Assembly (NCBI RefSeq): GCF_004118855.1
Contig: NZ_PDKF01000003.1
Location: 1-64,000, forward strand
Source of the DNA: Arcobacter sp. CECT 8983
Lineage (GTDB): Bacteria; Campylobacterota; Campylobacteria; Campylobacterales; Arcobacteraceae
DNA length: 64,000 nucleotides
Direction of reading: 5' to 3'
In this document: one piece after another, positions 1 through 10,132 of the stretch
Layout: each line of letters begins with the position of its first letter
Position numbering within the stretch: position 1 is the first letter of the stretch
Notes under the pieces: model-generated
Seen by the model: only the letters and a program-made list of their open reading frames with translations
Told to the model about the DNA's origin: nothing
Database searches by the model: none
Made by a program: the position numbers and the translations under genes

Positions 1-3000
1 AGTACTGGAAAAATCACAGTACCAGCAGGAGTAACATCGTTTACAATTACAACACCAACAGTAGATGATGACTTAAAAGAAGATACAGAAGCGTATTCTA
101 TTTCTGTAGGTGGAGTAGATGCAACAGGAACAATCTTAGATAATGATGCTACACCAACAATTACTTTATCAGGAAGTGAAGTATCAGAAGTTACAGATGG
201 AACTGCAACAGGAAATAAAATAAAAGGTTTAGTTACTGCAACTATTGATGTAGCACTAAGTGAAGATTTAGTTATCACTTTAAGTAGTGGAGATACTATT
301 TTAATAGAAGCTGGTAAACTTACAGGAAGTACTGAAGTTGAAACATCAAGAGTAGATGATGCATATAAACAGGGAGAAACTAAAGAGACTATATCAATTA
401 CATCTACATCAAATGATGAAATAGATATTACTGGGAAAAAAGCAGTTATAACAATAAATGATGATAATGATCCAATTGACGTAACAGTTACAGCAGTTGC
501 TACTTCTCCAAAAGTAATTGATGTAGATACTGAATTTGGAGATGCAACAGGCGTAAATATTACTGCTTATGATACAAACGGAAATCCTGGAACTCTATCT
601 GTTGTAAAAGGAACAAATCATGATGGATTTGGTGTTGATGGAAATACTTCTGGTGGAGGAGCAAGATCTGAGTTAGGATATGGCTCTAATGGAACAAGTG
701 AAAAAATAGTTTTCGATTTTACTAATGATGTAGATTCTCTTGATGTTGCTTTTGCATGGAGAAATAACCATGAAACTGCAAAAATTACATTCTCAGATGA
801 TGGTCAAGCAATAGGTTATGCTACAGTTTCAGGTGGTGGATCAAACAAAGATGCCGTTGTTAGATATTATGATATGAATAATAAATTATTAAAAGAAGTT
901 AATGCACAAGGTGGAACAGACAGAGTTGATTTATCTTATACTTTTGAATTCCCAGATGCAAATGGTGAACCAATGGCATTTGATAAAGCAGAATTCTCAG
1001 CACCAGGGCATGATGATGATTATTTAATTCATAAAGTTTCATATACAGAAGTAATTGATCCTGAAATAACAGATATTAGTACATCTGAAGGTAAAGTTAC
1101 ATTTAATATCCAAGTTGATGAAAACTATCCACCTCAAGGAAGTGCAAAAGCAATCGTTGAAGTAAATGGTATTGAATATGAAGTAGATTTAAATGCAACA
1201 GGAAGAGGAACTTTAACTTTAGATGCAAAAGATTTCAGTGATTTATCAAAAGTAGAAATTAAAGTAAAAGATATAGTTGGAGGAAACTATGAAGATGTAA
1301 ATCCTTCTACTGATTCTTTTGATTTAAGTGGTTCTTTTACAGATGACTTTAGTTCAACTGATGATTCAATAACAATAAATGAAGATCAAACTTATGTTTT
1401 AACTGAAACAGATTTTGGAGAATATGGAGAGGCTGTAAAACAGTTCAAGATAACTGAACTTCCAAGTGAAGGTACTTTATATCTAATTGTTCACAAAGGT
1501 GAAATAATAATTGATAAAGAAGGAAACCCTCATACTGTAACAGAAGATACAAAAATTGAGATTACTGAAGGACAAATTGTATCTTTAGCAAATGTTGCAG
1601 CAGGTAATGTTGTTTATGAACCAAAAGAAAATAGTGATGCTGATACAAGTTTTAAATTCCAAATTGGTGATGAGAATGGAAACTTTAAAGATGTTGAATA
1701 TACAACAGATATAGAAGTAATAGCAGTTGCAGATGCACCAGAAGTAAGTATTGATGTAAAAATTGCAACTGAAAAAACTACAACTGTAGATAATAATGGT
1801 GGAAATAATGGATTTGGAAATGGAGATCAAAATGCTCCTGGAAATTCAGAACATAACAATAATGCCGAAAATGCAGGTGGAAACCAAGAGAATATAACTT
1901 TTGATTTAGTTAAAATTGGTGAAACAACATTCTCTATTGAAAATGCTTTACAAAATGTAAATACTCATGGTACTGAAGGCGATGATGTAATAACTTACAA
2001 TGATATTGCGGGTGGTTCAAATATAAATAGTAATGGTGGTAATGATATTATAGCAATCACTGGTGATATAAATGGAGGAGCTGTTGCAGGTGGTAGTGGG
2101 GTTGACCTACTTTATTTAGCAAAAGATGCTTCAAAATATGAATTTGTAAATTATAGTGGTCCTGAACAAGGTCATGATAATATAGATGCACGTATAAAAG
2201 ACTTAGATACAGGTAAAATCTTAACTGTTAATAATATAGAAGGAATAGTTTTTGGTGATGGTACAACAAAAGGTGATGCAGAAGTTCCTTCTTCTGATAC
2301 AAATGTAGAGTATGATATTGACTTTAGTGCTGAGCTAAAAGATTTAGATGGAAGTGAAAGCTTAACAGTAACAATTACAAATGTTCCAGAAGGAGCCGAA
2401 CTTACATCAACAAACTCTTCATATACATTAATAAATAATAATGATGGTACTTGGAGTGTAGAATTACCAGCTGGAACAAAAAGTATAAGCGACAATATTA
2501 AAATGACAGTTCCAAAAGGAACAGAAGATATTGATTTAGGTATCACAGCAAGAGCAACAGAAACAAGAGATAACGATGATGGTACAAACTTCAAAGAAGC
2601 AAATGATAGTGATTCATTAGTTTATACTGAAGATGAATCACAAACTTTAGATTTTGAAGCAAATACTGTAAAAAGTGATGAAAATATTATCATTGTATTA
2701 GATATTTCAGGAAGTATGAATGATGATGTACAACTAGAAGATGGTTCATGGACAACTAGATTAGCACTTGCAAAAGAAGCCTTAGAAAATATGATTGATA
2801 CTTATGAACAATACTCTAATATTAAAGTGAATTTAACAAAATTCTCAGCTACAGCAGATGACTTAGATGGTAGTGGTTCTGAAAATGGTTGGTATAGTCC
2901 AGAAGATGCATTAAATATTATCAATAATATGAGTGCGGGTGGAAAAACAAACTATGAAGATGCACTTGAAGAGACATATACAGATTATGTAGCGCCTGCA

Positions 3001-5148
3001 AATGGTGAAAAAGCTACTATTTACTTTATTTCAGATGGAAAACCAAATGTAGAAAATGATGATAGCCAATCAGGCTTAGGTGAACCTGGAATAATAGATA
3101 GTAGATATTTAGATAACTGGAAAGATTTCTTAGAAGATTATGCGAAAGAATTAAATGTTATAGGTATTGGAAAAGGTATTACTGATAGTACATATTTAGA
3201 TATGGTTGCACAAAGTGTAGGTAATGTAAAAACTAATGTAACAATTATTGAAGATGAAAATGAACTAAAAGATAAACTTGTAGAAAATATCTTTAAAAAA
3301 GTTGAGGGTAATATTCTTGACAATATTACAGGTGGCGATGGTGATATATCTATTGATTCAATTGTAGTTGATGGGGTTACTCATACACTATCTGAAGCTA
3401 CGAACAATATTCTTACTATACTAACTAGTTCTGGAGGAATATTAGAATTTAACTTTAAAACAGGTGAGTATTCATTTGGTGGATTAAGAAATAATATGGT
3501 TGAAGATAGTGAATCTTTCACTATAAATGTAAGTGATGAGGATGGAGATACTGCAAGTATTGATGTAAATATCAATATTGAAAACAGTATTGATACTACT
3601 GCAAGTGCACCTAGACTAAGTTTTAGTATAGAAGATAATGGAGAAATTCAAATTGCTGGTTCTTCTTCAATGGATTTAACTTTTGATGAATGGGATGGAA
3701 GTAATGCATCAGATAATTCATCAGTATTAAATAACTTAGGTTATCTTGATAATCATCTTGGTAGTTTTTCTGATGATAAAGTACTAATCAATAATAGTAT
3801 AGATGGTGATATTTATACATATTCAGGAGATGATGAAGTAGTTGTAGATGGTGATGTTCAATATAACAGTGATATAAAAACATCTTATGGAGAAGATAGT
3901 ATAACTGTAAAAGGAAATATATCTGGTGACATAAACACTGGTTCAGATGATGACAGAGTACAAATAGATGGTGATGTTCAATATAATAGTGATATCAAAA
4001 CATCATCAGGAAATGATCAAGTATATGTTGGTGGTAACATTGATGGCGACATAGATACAGGTTCAGATGATGATAAAGTACATATCAAAGGTGATGTAAC
4101 TTGGAATAGTGATATTTCTTTAGGTTCTGGTGATGATATGCTACAAATAGATGGAAAAGTTTATAGTAATAACCTATCAGGAGGATGGGGTAATGACTCT
4201 ATAATTTTAAATGGTTATACAAAAGAAGAGTATGATAATAATGTAGATAATATTCAAAATAAAGTAAAAGATTTTGAGAATATTAAAGTAGGAGATACTG
4301 TAGTAAAAGGTAATTCTGATGTATTTAATACATTACCTACATCTACAACAACAGCATACAGTTATACAATTACTTTAGCTGCAATGTTAGGTGACCTTGA
4401 TGGTAGTGAGACCTTATCTCAAATCACACTTGATAATATTCCTTCATCTGTGTCATCAATAAAAGATAGTGATGGAACGGAGTATACAGTTACTAATGGA
4501 ACAGTTACTTTACCAAATAATGTAGGGTATGAACATACTTATACTTTTGTATCGTCTGAAAGTTTATCATCATCGCAAATTAATTCTATGAGCGCAAGTG
4601 TAACTTCAACTGAAGAAGAAAATAATGACACAAATACTGTTACAGCAAATGCAAAATTAGAAGTTGAAGCTTCATCTAATATGACTGGAACTGACGCTGA
4701 TGAAAAATTTGATTCTCAAGGAAATTCAGCAATTATAAATGCAGGTGCTGGAGATGATGAAATTATCTATAATCCAAATGATATTATAGATGGACAAGAA
4801 GGTGAAGATACTCTTAAAATCTTAGGAGATGATGATATTGATTTATCAGATATTAAATCAAATATTAGCAATATAGAAGAAATTGATTTAACAAATGATT
4901 TAATAAATGAATTAATTGTAGATGAGCAAAGTATTGAAGACTTAACAGATAATGAAAATATCTTAAAAATCTTTGGTGATAGTGGTGATAAAGTAAAACT
5001 AGAAGGTGGAGCTGAAAACTGGGAAAGCAAAGGTACTGAAACTGATTCTGAAGGTAATACCTTTAATGTATATCAAGGTACAAGTTCTGCAACAGCAAAT
5101 GTAAAAGTACTTATAGATGATGATGTTTCAATAGAATCAGACATCTAA
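1..5148 (+). CDS. Giant RTX/VWA secreted adhesin, 3' part (start outside window)
   Basis: The reading frame is open from base 1, so this is the C-terminal 1,715 residues of a larger protein; the first ATG at 874 is not the start. Codons 1-160 show an Ig-like adhesin repeat ending ITINDDNDP. A von Willebrand A domain lies at about 2680-3300, with its MIDAS DISGS at 2701, a threonine in GGKTNYED and ISDG near 3031. Two related domains containing LxDLDGSExL (about 2299-2640 and 4340-4670) flank the VWA domain and a Gly/Asp-rich beta-roll (3780-4210). The end (4680-5148) has GAGDDEI and a low-Lys acidic tail. This order (Ig repeats, VWA, RTX roll, acidic C-terminus) is that of LapA/BpfA-type type I-secreted biofilm adhesins. 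Calcium binding and surface attachment are inferred. No type I secretion genes are in the window. Confidence 0.85.
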   Translation, partial: STGKITVPAGVTSFTITTPTVDDDLKEDTEAYSISVGGVDATGTILDNDATPTITLSGSEVSEVTDGTATGNKIKGLVTATIDVALSEDLVITLSSGDTILIEAGKLTGSTEVETSRVDDAYKQGETKETISITSTSNDEIDITGKKAVITINDDNDPIDVTVTAVATSPKVIDVDTEFGDATGVNITAYDTNGNPGTLSVVKGTNHDGFGVDGNTSGGGARSELGYGSNGTSEKIVFDFTNDVDSLDVAFAWRNNHETAKITFSDDGQAIGYATVSGGGSNKDAVVRYYDMNNKLLKEVNAQGGTDRVDLSYTFEFPDANGEPMAFDKAEFSAPGHDDDYLIHKVSYTEVIDPEITDISTSEGKVTFNIQVDENYPPQGSAKAIVEVNGIEYEVDLNATGRGTLTLDAKDFSDLSKVEIKVKDIVGGNYEDVNPSTDSFDLSGSFTDDFSSTDDSITINEDQTYVLTETDFGEYGEAVKQFKITELPSEGTLYLIVHKGEIIIDKEGNPHTVTEDTKIEITEGQIVSLANVAAGNVVYEPKENSDADTSFKFQIGDENGNFKDVEYTTDIEVIAVADAPEVSIDVKIATEKTTTVDNNGGNNGFGNGDQNAPGNSEHNNNAENAGGNQENITFDLVKIGETTFSIENALQNVNTHGTEGDDVITYNDIAGGSNINSNGGNDIIAITGDINGGAVAGGSGVDLLYLAKDASKYEFVNYSGPEQGHDNIDARIKDLDTGKILTVNNIEGIVFGDGTTKGDAEVPSSDTNVEYDIDFSAELKDLDGSESLTVTITNVPEGAELTSTNSSYTLINNNDGTWSVELPAGTKSISDNIKMTVPKGTEDIDLGITARATETRDNDDGTNFKEANDSDSLVYTEDESQTLDFEANTVKSDENIIIVLDISGSMNDDVQLEDGSWTTRLALAKEALENMIDTYEQYSNIKVNLTKFSATADDLDGSGSENGWYSPEDALNIINNMSAGGKTNYEDALEETYTDYVAPANGEKATIYFISDGKPNVENDDSQSGLGEPGIIDSRYLDNWKDFLEDYAKELNVIGIGKGITDSTYLDMVAQSVGNVKTNVTIIEDENELKDKLVENIFKKVEGNILDNITGGDGDISIDSIVVDGVTHTLSEATNNILTILTSSGGILEFNFKTGEYSFGGLRNNMVEDSESFTINVSDEDGDTASIDVNINIENSIDTTASAPRLSFSIEDNGEIQIAGSSSMDLTFDEWDGSNASDNSSVLNNLGYLDNHLGSFSDDKVLINNSIDGDIYTYSGDDEVVVDGDVQYNSDIKTSYGEDSITVKGNISGDINTGSDDDRVQIDGDVQYNSDIKTSSGNDQVYVGGNIDGDIDTGSDDDKVHIKGDVTWNSDISLGSGDDMLQIDGKVYSNNLSGGWGNDSIILNGYTKEEYDNNVDNIQNKVKDFENIKVGDTVVKGNSDVFNTLPTSTTTAYSYTITLAAMLGDLDGSETLSQITLDNIPSSVSSIKDSDGTEYTVTNGTVTLPNNVGYEHTYTFVSSESLSSSQINSMSASVTSTEEENNDTNTVTANAKLEVEASSNMTGTDADEKFDSQGNSAIINAGAGDDEIIYNPNDIIDGQEGEDTLKILGDDDIDLSDIKSNISNIEEIDLTNDLINELIVDEQSIEDLTDNENILKIFGDSGDKVKLEGGAENWESKGTETDSEGNTFNVYQGTSSATANVKVLIDDDVSIESDI
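3780..4210 (+). repeat. Tandem beta-roll repeats in adhesin (120-bp DNA period)
   Basis: About six consecutive units of 19-21 residues follow the pattern Gly-Asp/Asn-hydrophobic ... SDI ... Gly-x-Asp-Asp/Asn-x-hydrophobic. They alternate in pairs, giving a 40-residue higher-order unit. At the DNA level the segment starting near 3847 recurs almost unchanged 120 bases later at 3967. The units resemble RTX nonapeptides but often carry GSDDD instead of GGxGxD. Confidence 0.7.
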
Positions 5149-5187
5149 AAAAGAAAAGGACAAGTCCTTTTCTTTTAAGCTTTTTTT
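5149..5187 (+). terminator. Intrinsic terminator after the adhesin gene
   Basis: A perfect 13-bp stem (5149-5161 with 5164-5176) has only a two-base AA loop as drawn and is followed within four bases by a run of seven T. It starts directly after the TAA stop. Confidence 0.8.
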
Positions 5188-5265
5188 ACTTCAAATATCA
5201 TTTAACTATTTTTAGGTATAATCGCTCAAAATTAATCAACAAAACACACAATAATTAGGATAATT

Positions 5266-7176
5266 ATGTCAAAACAACTACTTCAAAAACAAGCAGATAC
5301 GATTAGGTTCTTAGCAGCTGATATGGTTCAAAAAGCAAATTCAGGACACCCAGGTGCACCAATGGGTATGGCTGATATTGCTACAGTTTTAAGTTCTCAC
5401 TTGAATTTAAATCCATCAAATGACAAATGGCTAAACAGAGATAGATTAGTTTTCTCAGGAGGACATGCAACTGGTTTAGTTTATTCTTTACTTCATCTAT
5501 GGGGATTTGATGTAAATTTAGCAGATATGAGAGAATTTAGACAACACAATTCTAGAACTCCAGGACACCCAGAATATGGACATACTCATGGTGTTGAAAT
5601 TACAACTGGACCATTAGGACAAGGTATTGCAAATGCAGTTGGTTTTGCAATGGCTTCAAAATATGCACAAAATGTTTTAGGTAAAGATGTTATCAATCAT
5701 AATGTATATTGTCTTTGTGGAGATGGAGATTTACAAGAAGGTATTTCTTATGAAGCATGTTCAATGGCAGGTCATTTAAATTTAGATAACTTAGTTGTTA
5801 TTTATGATTCAAATGAGATTACAATTGAAGGTGATACATCAATTGCATGGTCTGAAAATGTTAAAAAAAGATTCCAAGCAATTAACTTTGAAGTGTTTGA
5901 AATAGATGGACATAACTTTGATCAAATTGATAAAGCTATTGTTGCAGCAAAAGCTTCAGATAAGCCAGCACTTATTATTGCAAATACTGCAATTGGTAAA
6001 GGTGCTGCAACTTTAGAAGGAAGTCATCATACGCATGGTGCTCCATTAGGTGAAGATGAAATTAAAGCATCTAAAGTAAAAGCTGGGTTTGATCCAGAAG
6101 AGACTTTTGTTGTTCCTTATGATATCAAAGGTGCCTTTGATAAATTAATACAAGGTGTTGAGGCAGAAAATGCTTGGAATGAATCATTATCTGATGAAAC
6201 TAAAGCAAAAATAGAACAACTTCAAAATCCAGATTTTGATGCAATTAAATATCCAGAATTTGAAGTTGGAACTAAAGTTGCAACAAGAGGTTCAAATCAT
6301 AAAATACTAAATGCAATTGCACAGGCAGTTCCAGGTTTCTTAGGTGGTTCAGCAGACCTTGCTCCATCAAATAAAACAGAATTAGCTAATATGGGTGATT
6401 TTCCAAATGGAAGAAATGTTCACTTTGGAATTAGAGAACATGCAATGGCTGCAATGACAAATGCAATGAATTTATATGGATTATTTAGAGTATTCTCTGC
6501 TACGTTCTTTGTATTCTCTGATTATTTAAAACCTAGTGCAAGAATTGCAGCTTTAGCTTCAATTCCACAACACTTTGTATGGACTCATGATTCTATTGGT
6601 GTTGGAGAAGATGGACCAACTCACCAACCAATTGAGCATTTATCTCAATTTAGAGCTTTACCAAACTTTTATGTATTTAGACCAGCAGATGCAAATGAAA
6701 ATGTTGATTCATGGAAAGTAGCATTTAAAATGAATGCTCCTACTGCTTTTGTTTGTTCAAGACAAGATTTAGAAGTTCTTAAAAAAGAGAAAGCTTACGG
6801 TGATGTATCAAATGGTGGATATCTTTTAAAAGAAAGAGAAAATGCAACAGTTACTATTATGGCTTCAGGTTCTGAAGTTTCTTTAGCACTAAAAGCAGCT
6901 TGTCAGTTAGATAAAGATGGAATAAAAGCAAATATTGTTTCTGTTCCTTGTTTTGACCTTTTACTTGAGCAAGACAAAGAATATATCTCAAAAATCATTA
7001 AGCCTTCTACAAAAGTATTTGCAGTAGAAGCAGCAAGAGGATTAGAGTATTATAAATTTGCTGATGAAGTATTTGGAATGGATTCATTTGGTGCTTCAGG
7101 ACCAGCAGGTGAATTATTTAAAGAGTTTGGATTTACTGTTGAGTCTTTAGTTGAAAGAGTTAAAAACGAATTATAA
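5266..7176 (+). CDS. tkt: Transketolase
   Basis: A thiamine-diphosphate enzyme that moves two-carbon ketol units between sugar phosphates in the non-oxidative pentose phosphate pathway. The 636-residue length is slightly shorter than the usual 660. The cofactor motif GDGDLQEG is at residues 152-159, the catalytic glutamate lies in GIREHAM (about 387), and the pyrimidine-domain signature GEDGPTHQPIEHL is at about 447-459. ATG 5266 follows a TAGGA Shine-Dalgarno sequence. The gene stands alone between two intrinsic terminators. Transaldolase, which works in the same pathway, is about 47 kb downstream in this window. Confidence 0.97.
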   Translation: MSKQLLQKQADTIRFLAADMVQKANSGHPGAPMGMADIATVLSSHLNLNPSNDKWLNRDRLVFSGGHATGLVYSLLHLWGFDVNLADMREFRQHNSRTPGHPEYGHTHGVEITTGPLGQGIANAVGFAMASKYAQNVLGKDVINHNVYCLCGDGDLQEGISYEACSMAGHLNLDNLVVIYDSNEITIEGDTSIAWSENVKKRFQAINFEVFEIDGHNFDQIDKAIVAAKASDKPALIIANTAIGKGAATLEGSHHTHGAPLGEDEIKASKVKAGFDPEETFVVPYDIKGAFDKLIQGVEAENAWNESLSDETKAKIEQLQNPDFDAIKYPEFEVGTKVATRGSNHKILNAIAQAVPGFLGGSADLAPSNKTELANMGDFPNGRNVHFGIREHAMAAMTNAMNLYGLFRVFSATFFVFSDYLKPSARIAALASIPQHFVWTHDSIGVGEDGPTHQPIEHLSQFRALPNFYVFRPADANENVDSWKVAFKMNAPTAFVCSRQDLEVLKKEKAYGDVSNGGYLLKERENATVTIMASGSEVSLALKAACQLDKDGIKANIVSVPCFDLLLEQDKEYISKIIKPSTKVFAVEAARGLEYYKFADEVFGMDSFGASGPAGELFKEFGFTVESLVERVKNEL

Positions 7177-7181
7177 TAAAT

Positions 7182-7209
7182 AAAAAGTAGGATAATATTC
7201 CTACTTTTT
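7182..7209. terminator. Bidirectional terminator between tkt and the convergent cyclase gene
   Basis: An 11-bp perfect inverted repeat (7182-7192 with 7199-7209) has A-tracts on the left and T-tracts on the right, so it can end transcription from both sides. It overlaps the stop codon of the minus-strand gene. Confidence 0.75.
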
Positions 7210-9642
7210 ATAAATCTTCACACAATTTCTATTTGCTTCTTTTGCTTCATATAAAGCTTTATCAACATTGTTTAGACATTTGTTTCCATGTATATCTTTG
7301 CACTGTGTAACACCAAAACTTGCAGTTATATTTATATTATTATAAAATTTGCTTGTTTCAATAAACTTTCTTAATTTTTCAGCAAGGTTATAGGCATTTT
7401 GTTCATCTGTATTTGGAAGTATGATAAGAAATTCTTCTCCTCCCCATCTTCCAAAATAGTCTGTTTTTCTTAGATTATCTTTTACTATTTTAGCAAACTC
7501 TTGAAGGATTTTATCCCCTGTTAAGTGACCATAAATATCATTGATTTTTTTGAAAAAATCTATATCTATAAGAATAATACTTAAATCTTGACTGTATCTT
7601 TTTTTTCTATTAAGCTCTTGTTCCATTAGTGCATCAAGTTTAAAACGATTATAAACATTTGTTAATTTATCTGTTTGAGATAGTTTTCTCAATTTTTTAT
7701 TTGAGTTGTAAATAACATAAAAGATAATCAATGCAGATATAATCACAATAATAGTAATTATTTGTATAAATAGTTTAGTGTTTAGACCTTCTTTTTTTAT
7801 GATAGTAAGCCATTTATTTAATACTTGTTCTTTTTCTTCTTCTTTAACAGAGTTTATAGCTTTATTTAAAATACTTTGTAAAATAGGTTCATCATCTCTT
7901 ATTGCAATTTTTGCATCTATATTAATAGAAGTTTTACCTGTAATTTTTACGTTATTGATATTGTTTTTTTGAAGTGTTTGTGCAACAGCTGGAAAAAGCC
8001 CAACGAAAGCAAAAAAATCTCCTTTTTTTACGCCTTTTAATCCCTCTAAAGTATTATCTACTTCTACGATTTTTGTATCAGGATATTTTCTTTTTATTAA
8101 TTCAATAGTTGCATAATCTTTTACAATAGCAATTTTTTTGTTTTTAATATCTTCTAGAGAGTTGATAAATATTTCTGAATCTCTTGTAGCAATCACGTTA
8201 GAAAAAGTAAAATACTTTTTTGTAAAGTTAAGGTATTCAGTTCTTTTTGTAGTTTGAATAGAAAAAGGTAAGATATCACATAGATGGCTTTTTACTGCAT
8301 TTAAAGATGAACTCCATGACTCTTTTGCTAATATCTCAAATTTTATTCCAGAGTTTTTTGACATAGTTTCTATAAAATTTGCAATAATTCCTGAGTAATT
8401 ACCTTCTTTAGTTATAAATTCAAAGGGTTCAAAGTTTGGGTCAATACACATAGAAATAGATCCCTTTTTATTTAAGTAAGAAATCTCTTCTTTAGTAAAA
8501 AGATAGTTTCTACTTTTTTTCTTTGTTTCTTTAAATTTTCTAAACCATTTTTTATCTAACTCTTCAATATCTTTTTTTGAAATTAGCTTTTCTGCCTTTT
8601 GTATAATACTTTTTAATATAAGATTATCTTTATTATATGCAAAATAAAATCCAAATTCATCATCATTTGTATTTTTCATTGTTTTTAAATTTGATAAAAA
8701 ATGTTTATTGATATTGTAATCTAAAACTGATTTTAGACCATATGCTCCATCTGCTTTTCCTTGAGAAACTGCTTTCATCATTGTAATTGTGTTTGATGTA
8801 GGATAAATATTAATTTTTGGATAATCTTTTTTTACTCTATCATAACTATGGTAGCCCTTAACTAAAGCCATAGTTTCACCTTCCATTTCCTCAAAAGTAT
8901 GAACATCTTTATGCTCAATTCGTGTAAGCATTGCAAGGGGAGAGCTTACAAAAGGTTTATTTGAAAAAAGAAATCTTTCTTCTCTTTTTTTTGATTTTAA
9001 TACATTAATCATCAAATCAAGTTCTTTATTTTCTAACATATTCATAAAGTCATTCCATTTACCAGGAATAAATTTTAATTCTAAAGCTAATTCATTTGCA
9101 ATAAGTTCTAAATACTCTATAGCATATCCTGTAGGAATTCCATTTTCATTAAAGTTATAAGGAGGCAAACTTGCATCATTTTGTACTTTTAATACTTTTT
9201 TATTTTGTAAGTATTCAAGTTCTTTTTTTGAAAAGTTAATGGTTTTTTTAAAATATACTATCAAAGTAGCAATTTTTTTGCCTCTGATATCTTTTATCTC
9301 TTTTTCATAGAACTCATTTGTTTTATTAAAATTTAAAGAAAGTTCAATGTTTTTTAATAAAGTCATTACTTCCTCATCTCTATATGAACTATAAATAGTT
9401 TTATAATTATTTTTTATTTCAAATGCTGCAATTTTGTTATAGTTTTCATAATATATTTTAAATAAGTTGGAAATATAAATTTCTCTTTTTGATGTATTTG
9501 TTTGAAAATATAATTCAATTTGATTTGCTAAAATATCAATATTAGATTTTAAGTTATTTGATAGTCTCAAAGTGTTGCTAGCTTGGGAGCAACTTAATAG
9601 TATTATAAAAGTAAAAAATATTTTTATTGCATTTAGTGCCAT
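7201..9642 (-). CDS. Diguanylate cyclase with two periplasmic SBP_bac_3 sensor domains
   Basis: A predicted inner-membrane sensor that makes c-di-GMP in response to a small periplasmic ligand. Using ATG 9642 (813 residues), a signal segment at 1-21 is followed by two tandem solute-binding domains of the amino-acid type (about 148-370 and 393-616), one membrane helix (about 625-645) and a GGDEF domain (655-813). The active site reads GGEEF (734-738), a functional variant. An RxxD inhibitory site lies five residues before it (R725-D728), so product feedback is likely. I chose 9642 over the longer reading because AGGAA lies about nine bases upstream of it and the hydrophobic signal then sits at the N-terminus. 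The ligand is unknown. Confidence 0.9.
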   Translation of the reverse strand: MALNAIKIFFTFIILLSCSQASNTLRLSNNLKSNIDILANQIELYFQTNTSKREIYISNLFKIYYENYNKIAAFEIKNNYKTIYSSYRDEEVMTLLKNIELSLNFNKTNEFYEKEIKDIRGKKIATLIVYFKKTINFSKKELEYLQNKKVLKVQNDASLPPYNFNENGIPTGYAIEYLELIANELALELKFIPGKWNDFMNMLENKELDLMINVLKSKKREERFLFSNKPFVSSPLAMLTRIEHKDVHTFEEMEGETMALVKGYHSYDRVKKDYPKINIYPTSNTITMMKAVSQGKADGAYGLKSVLDYNINKHFLSNLKTMKNTNDDEFGFYFAYNKDNLILKSIIQKAEKLISKKDIEELDKKWFRKFKETKKKSRNYLFTKEEISYLNKKGSISMCIDPNFEPFEFITKEGNYSGIIANFIETMSKNSGIKFEILAKESWSSSLNAVKSHLCDILPFSIQTTKRTEYLNFTKKYFTFSNVIATRDSEIFINSLEDIKNKKIAIVKDYATIELIKRKYPDTKIVEVDNTLEGLKGVKKGDFFAFVGLFPAVAQTLQKNNINNVKITGKTSINIDAKIAIRDDEPILQSILNKAINSVKEEEKEQVLNKWLTIIKKEGLNTKLFIQIITIIVIISALIIFYVIYNSNKKLRKLSQTDKLTNVYNRFKLDALMEQELNRKKRYSQDLSIILIDIDFFKKINDIYGHLTGDKILQEFAKIVKDNLRKTDYFGRWGGEEFLIILPNTDEQNAYNLAEKLRKFIETSKFYNNINITASFGVTQCKDIHGNKCLNNVDKALYEAKEANRNCVKIYKK

Positions 9643-9748
9643 ATAATGGTTCCTGTGTCTAATATGTAAGAAGTATATAATAAGTTTAAATAGATGTAAA
9701 TTAATAGTATGAAATTTTCTTGTAATAATCACTATTAAATTATTTTTA

Positions 9749-9772
9749 ATATATCAAGATATATTGATATAT
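9749..9772. promoter_or_regulatory. ArsR-type operator upstream of arsR
   Basis: Two 9-bp inverted arms (ATATATCAA and its complement) are separated by six bases, giving the ATCAA-N6-TTGAT form typical of ArsR/SmtB operators. It lies 52-75 bp before the chosen arsR start. A closely related palindrome precedes arsB, which supports a shared regulator. Autorepression relieved by arsenite is inferred from the family. Confidence 0.75.
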
Positions 9773-9823
9773 AAGCTATATTTTGATACACTTACATCAA
9801 AGAAATTAAAAGGAACATTTTTT

Positions 9824-10132
9824 ATGGAGATCTTTTTAAAGTCTACATCAGCTTTAAATGATGAGACAAGAGTGAAGTTATTAAAATTTTTAAATATTCA
9901 TGGAAAATGTTGTGTATGTGATTTAGAAAACTCTTTTGATATGATTCAATCAAGATTATCAAGACACTTAAAGATACTAAAAGAAGCAGGATTTTTAAGA
10001 GTTGATAGGCAAGGGCGATGGGCTTATTATTCAGTTAGAACTCCCCTTGATGAATTTAGACAAAGTGCAATAAAAGAGATTATGACTTTAGATATAAAAT
10101 TACCAAATTTAACAAAGGCTTGTGATATATAA
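9824..10132 (+). CDS. arsR: ArsR-family arsenic-responsive repressor
   Basis: A 102-residue winged-helix repressor. The metalloid-binding motif CVCDL lies in the first recognition region (GKCCVCDL), as in E. coli ArsR where the two cysteines bind As(III). The helix-turn-helix follows (MIQSRLSRHLKILKEAG), then the wing (RVDRQGRWAYYSV). ATG 9824 was chosen because AAAGGA precedes it by about nine bases; the longer TTG reading at 9764 would begin inside the operator. It overlaps the next gene by one base (TAATG), so the two are co-translated. It probably controls its own operon and arsB. Confidence 0.92.
   Translation: MEIFLKSTSALNDETRVKLLKFLNIHGKCCVCDLENSFDMIQSRLSRHLKILKEAGFLRVDRQGRWAYYSVRTPLDEFRQSAIKEIMTLDIKLPNLTKACDI

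Noticed and set aside
874-876. ATG at 874 as the start of the adhesin gene
   Set aside because: The same frame is open without stops back to base 1 and encodes adhesin-type repeats, so the gene begins outside the window.
2172-2594. Minus-strand ORF of 140 codons inside the adhesin gene
   Set aside because: It is a shadow of the repetitive plus-strand coding sequence, with low-complexity Ser/Val-rich translation and no ribosome site.
9764-9766. TTG start giving a longer ArsR
   Set aside because: It lies inside the operator palindrome, has no ribosome site, and adds residues not typical of the family; ATG 9824 has AAAGGA.
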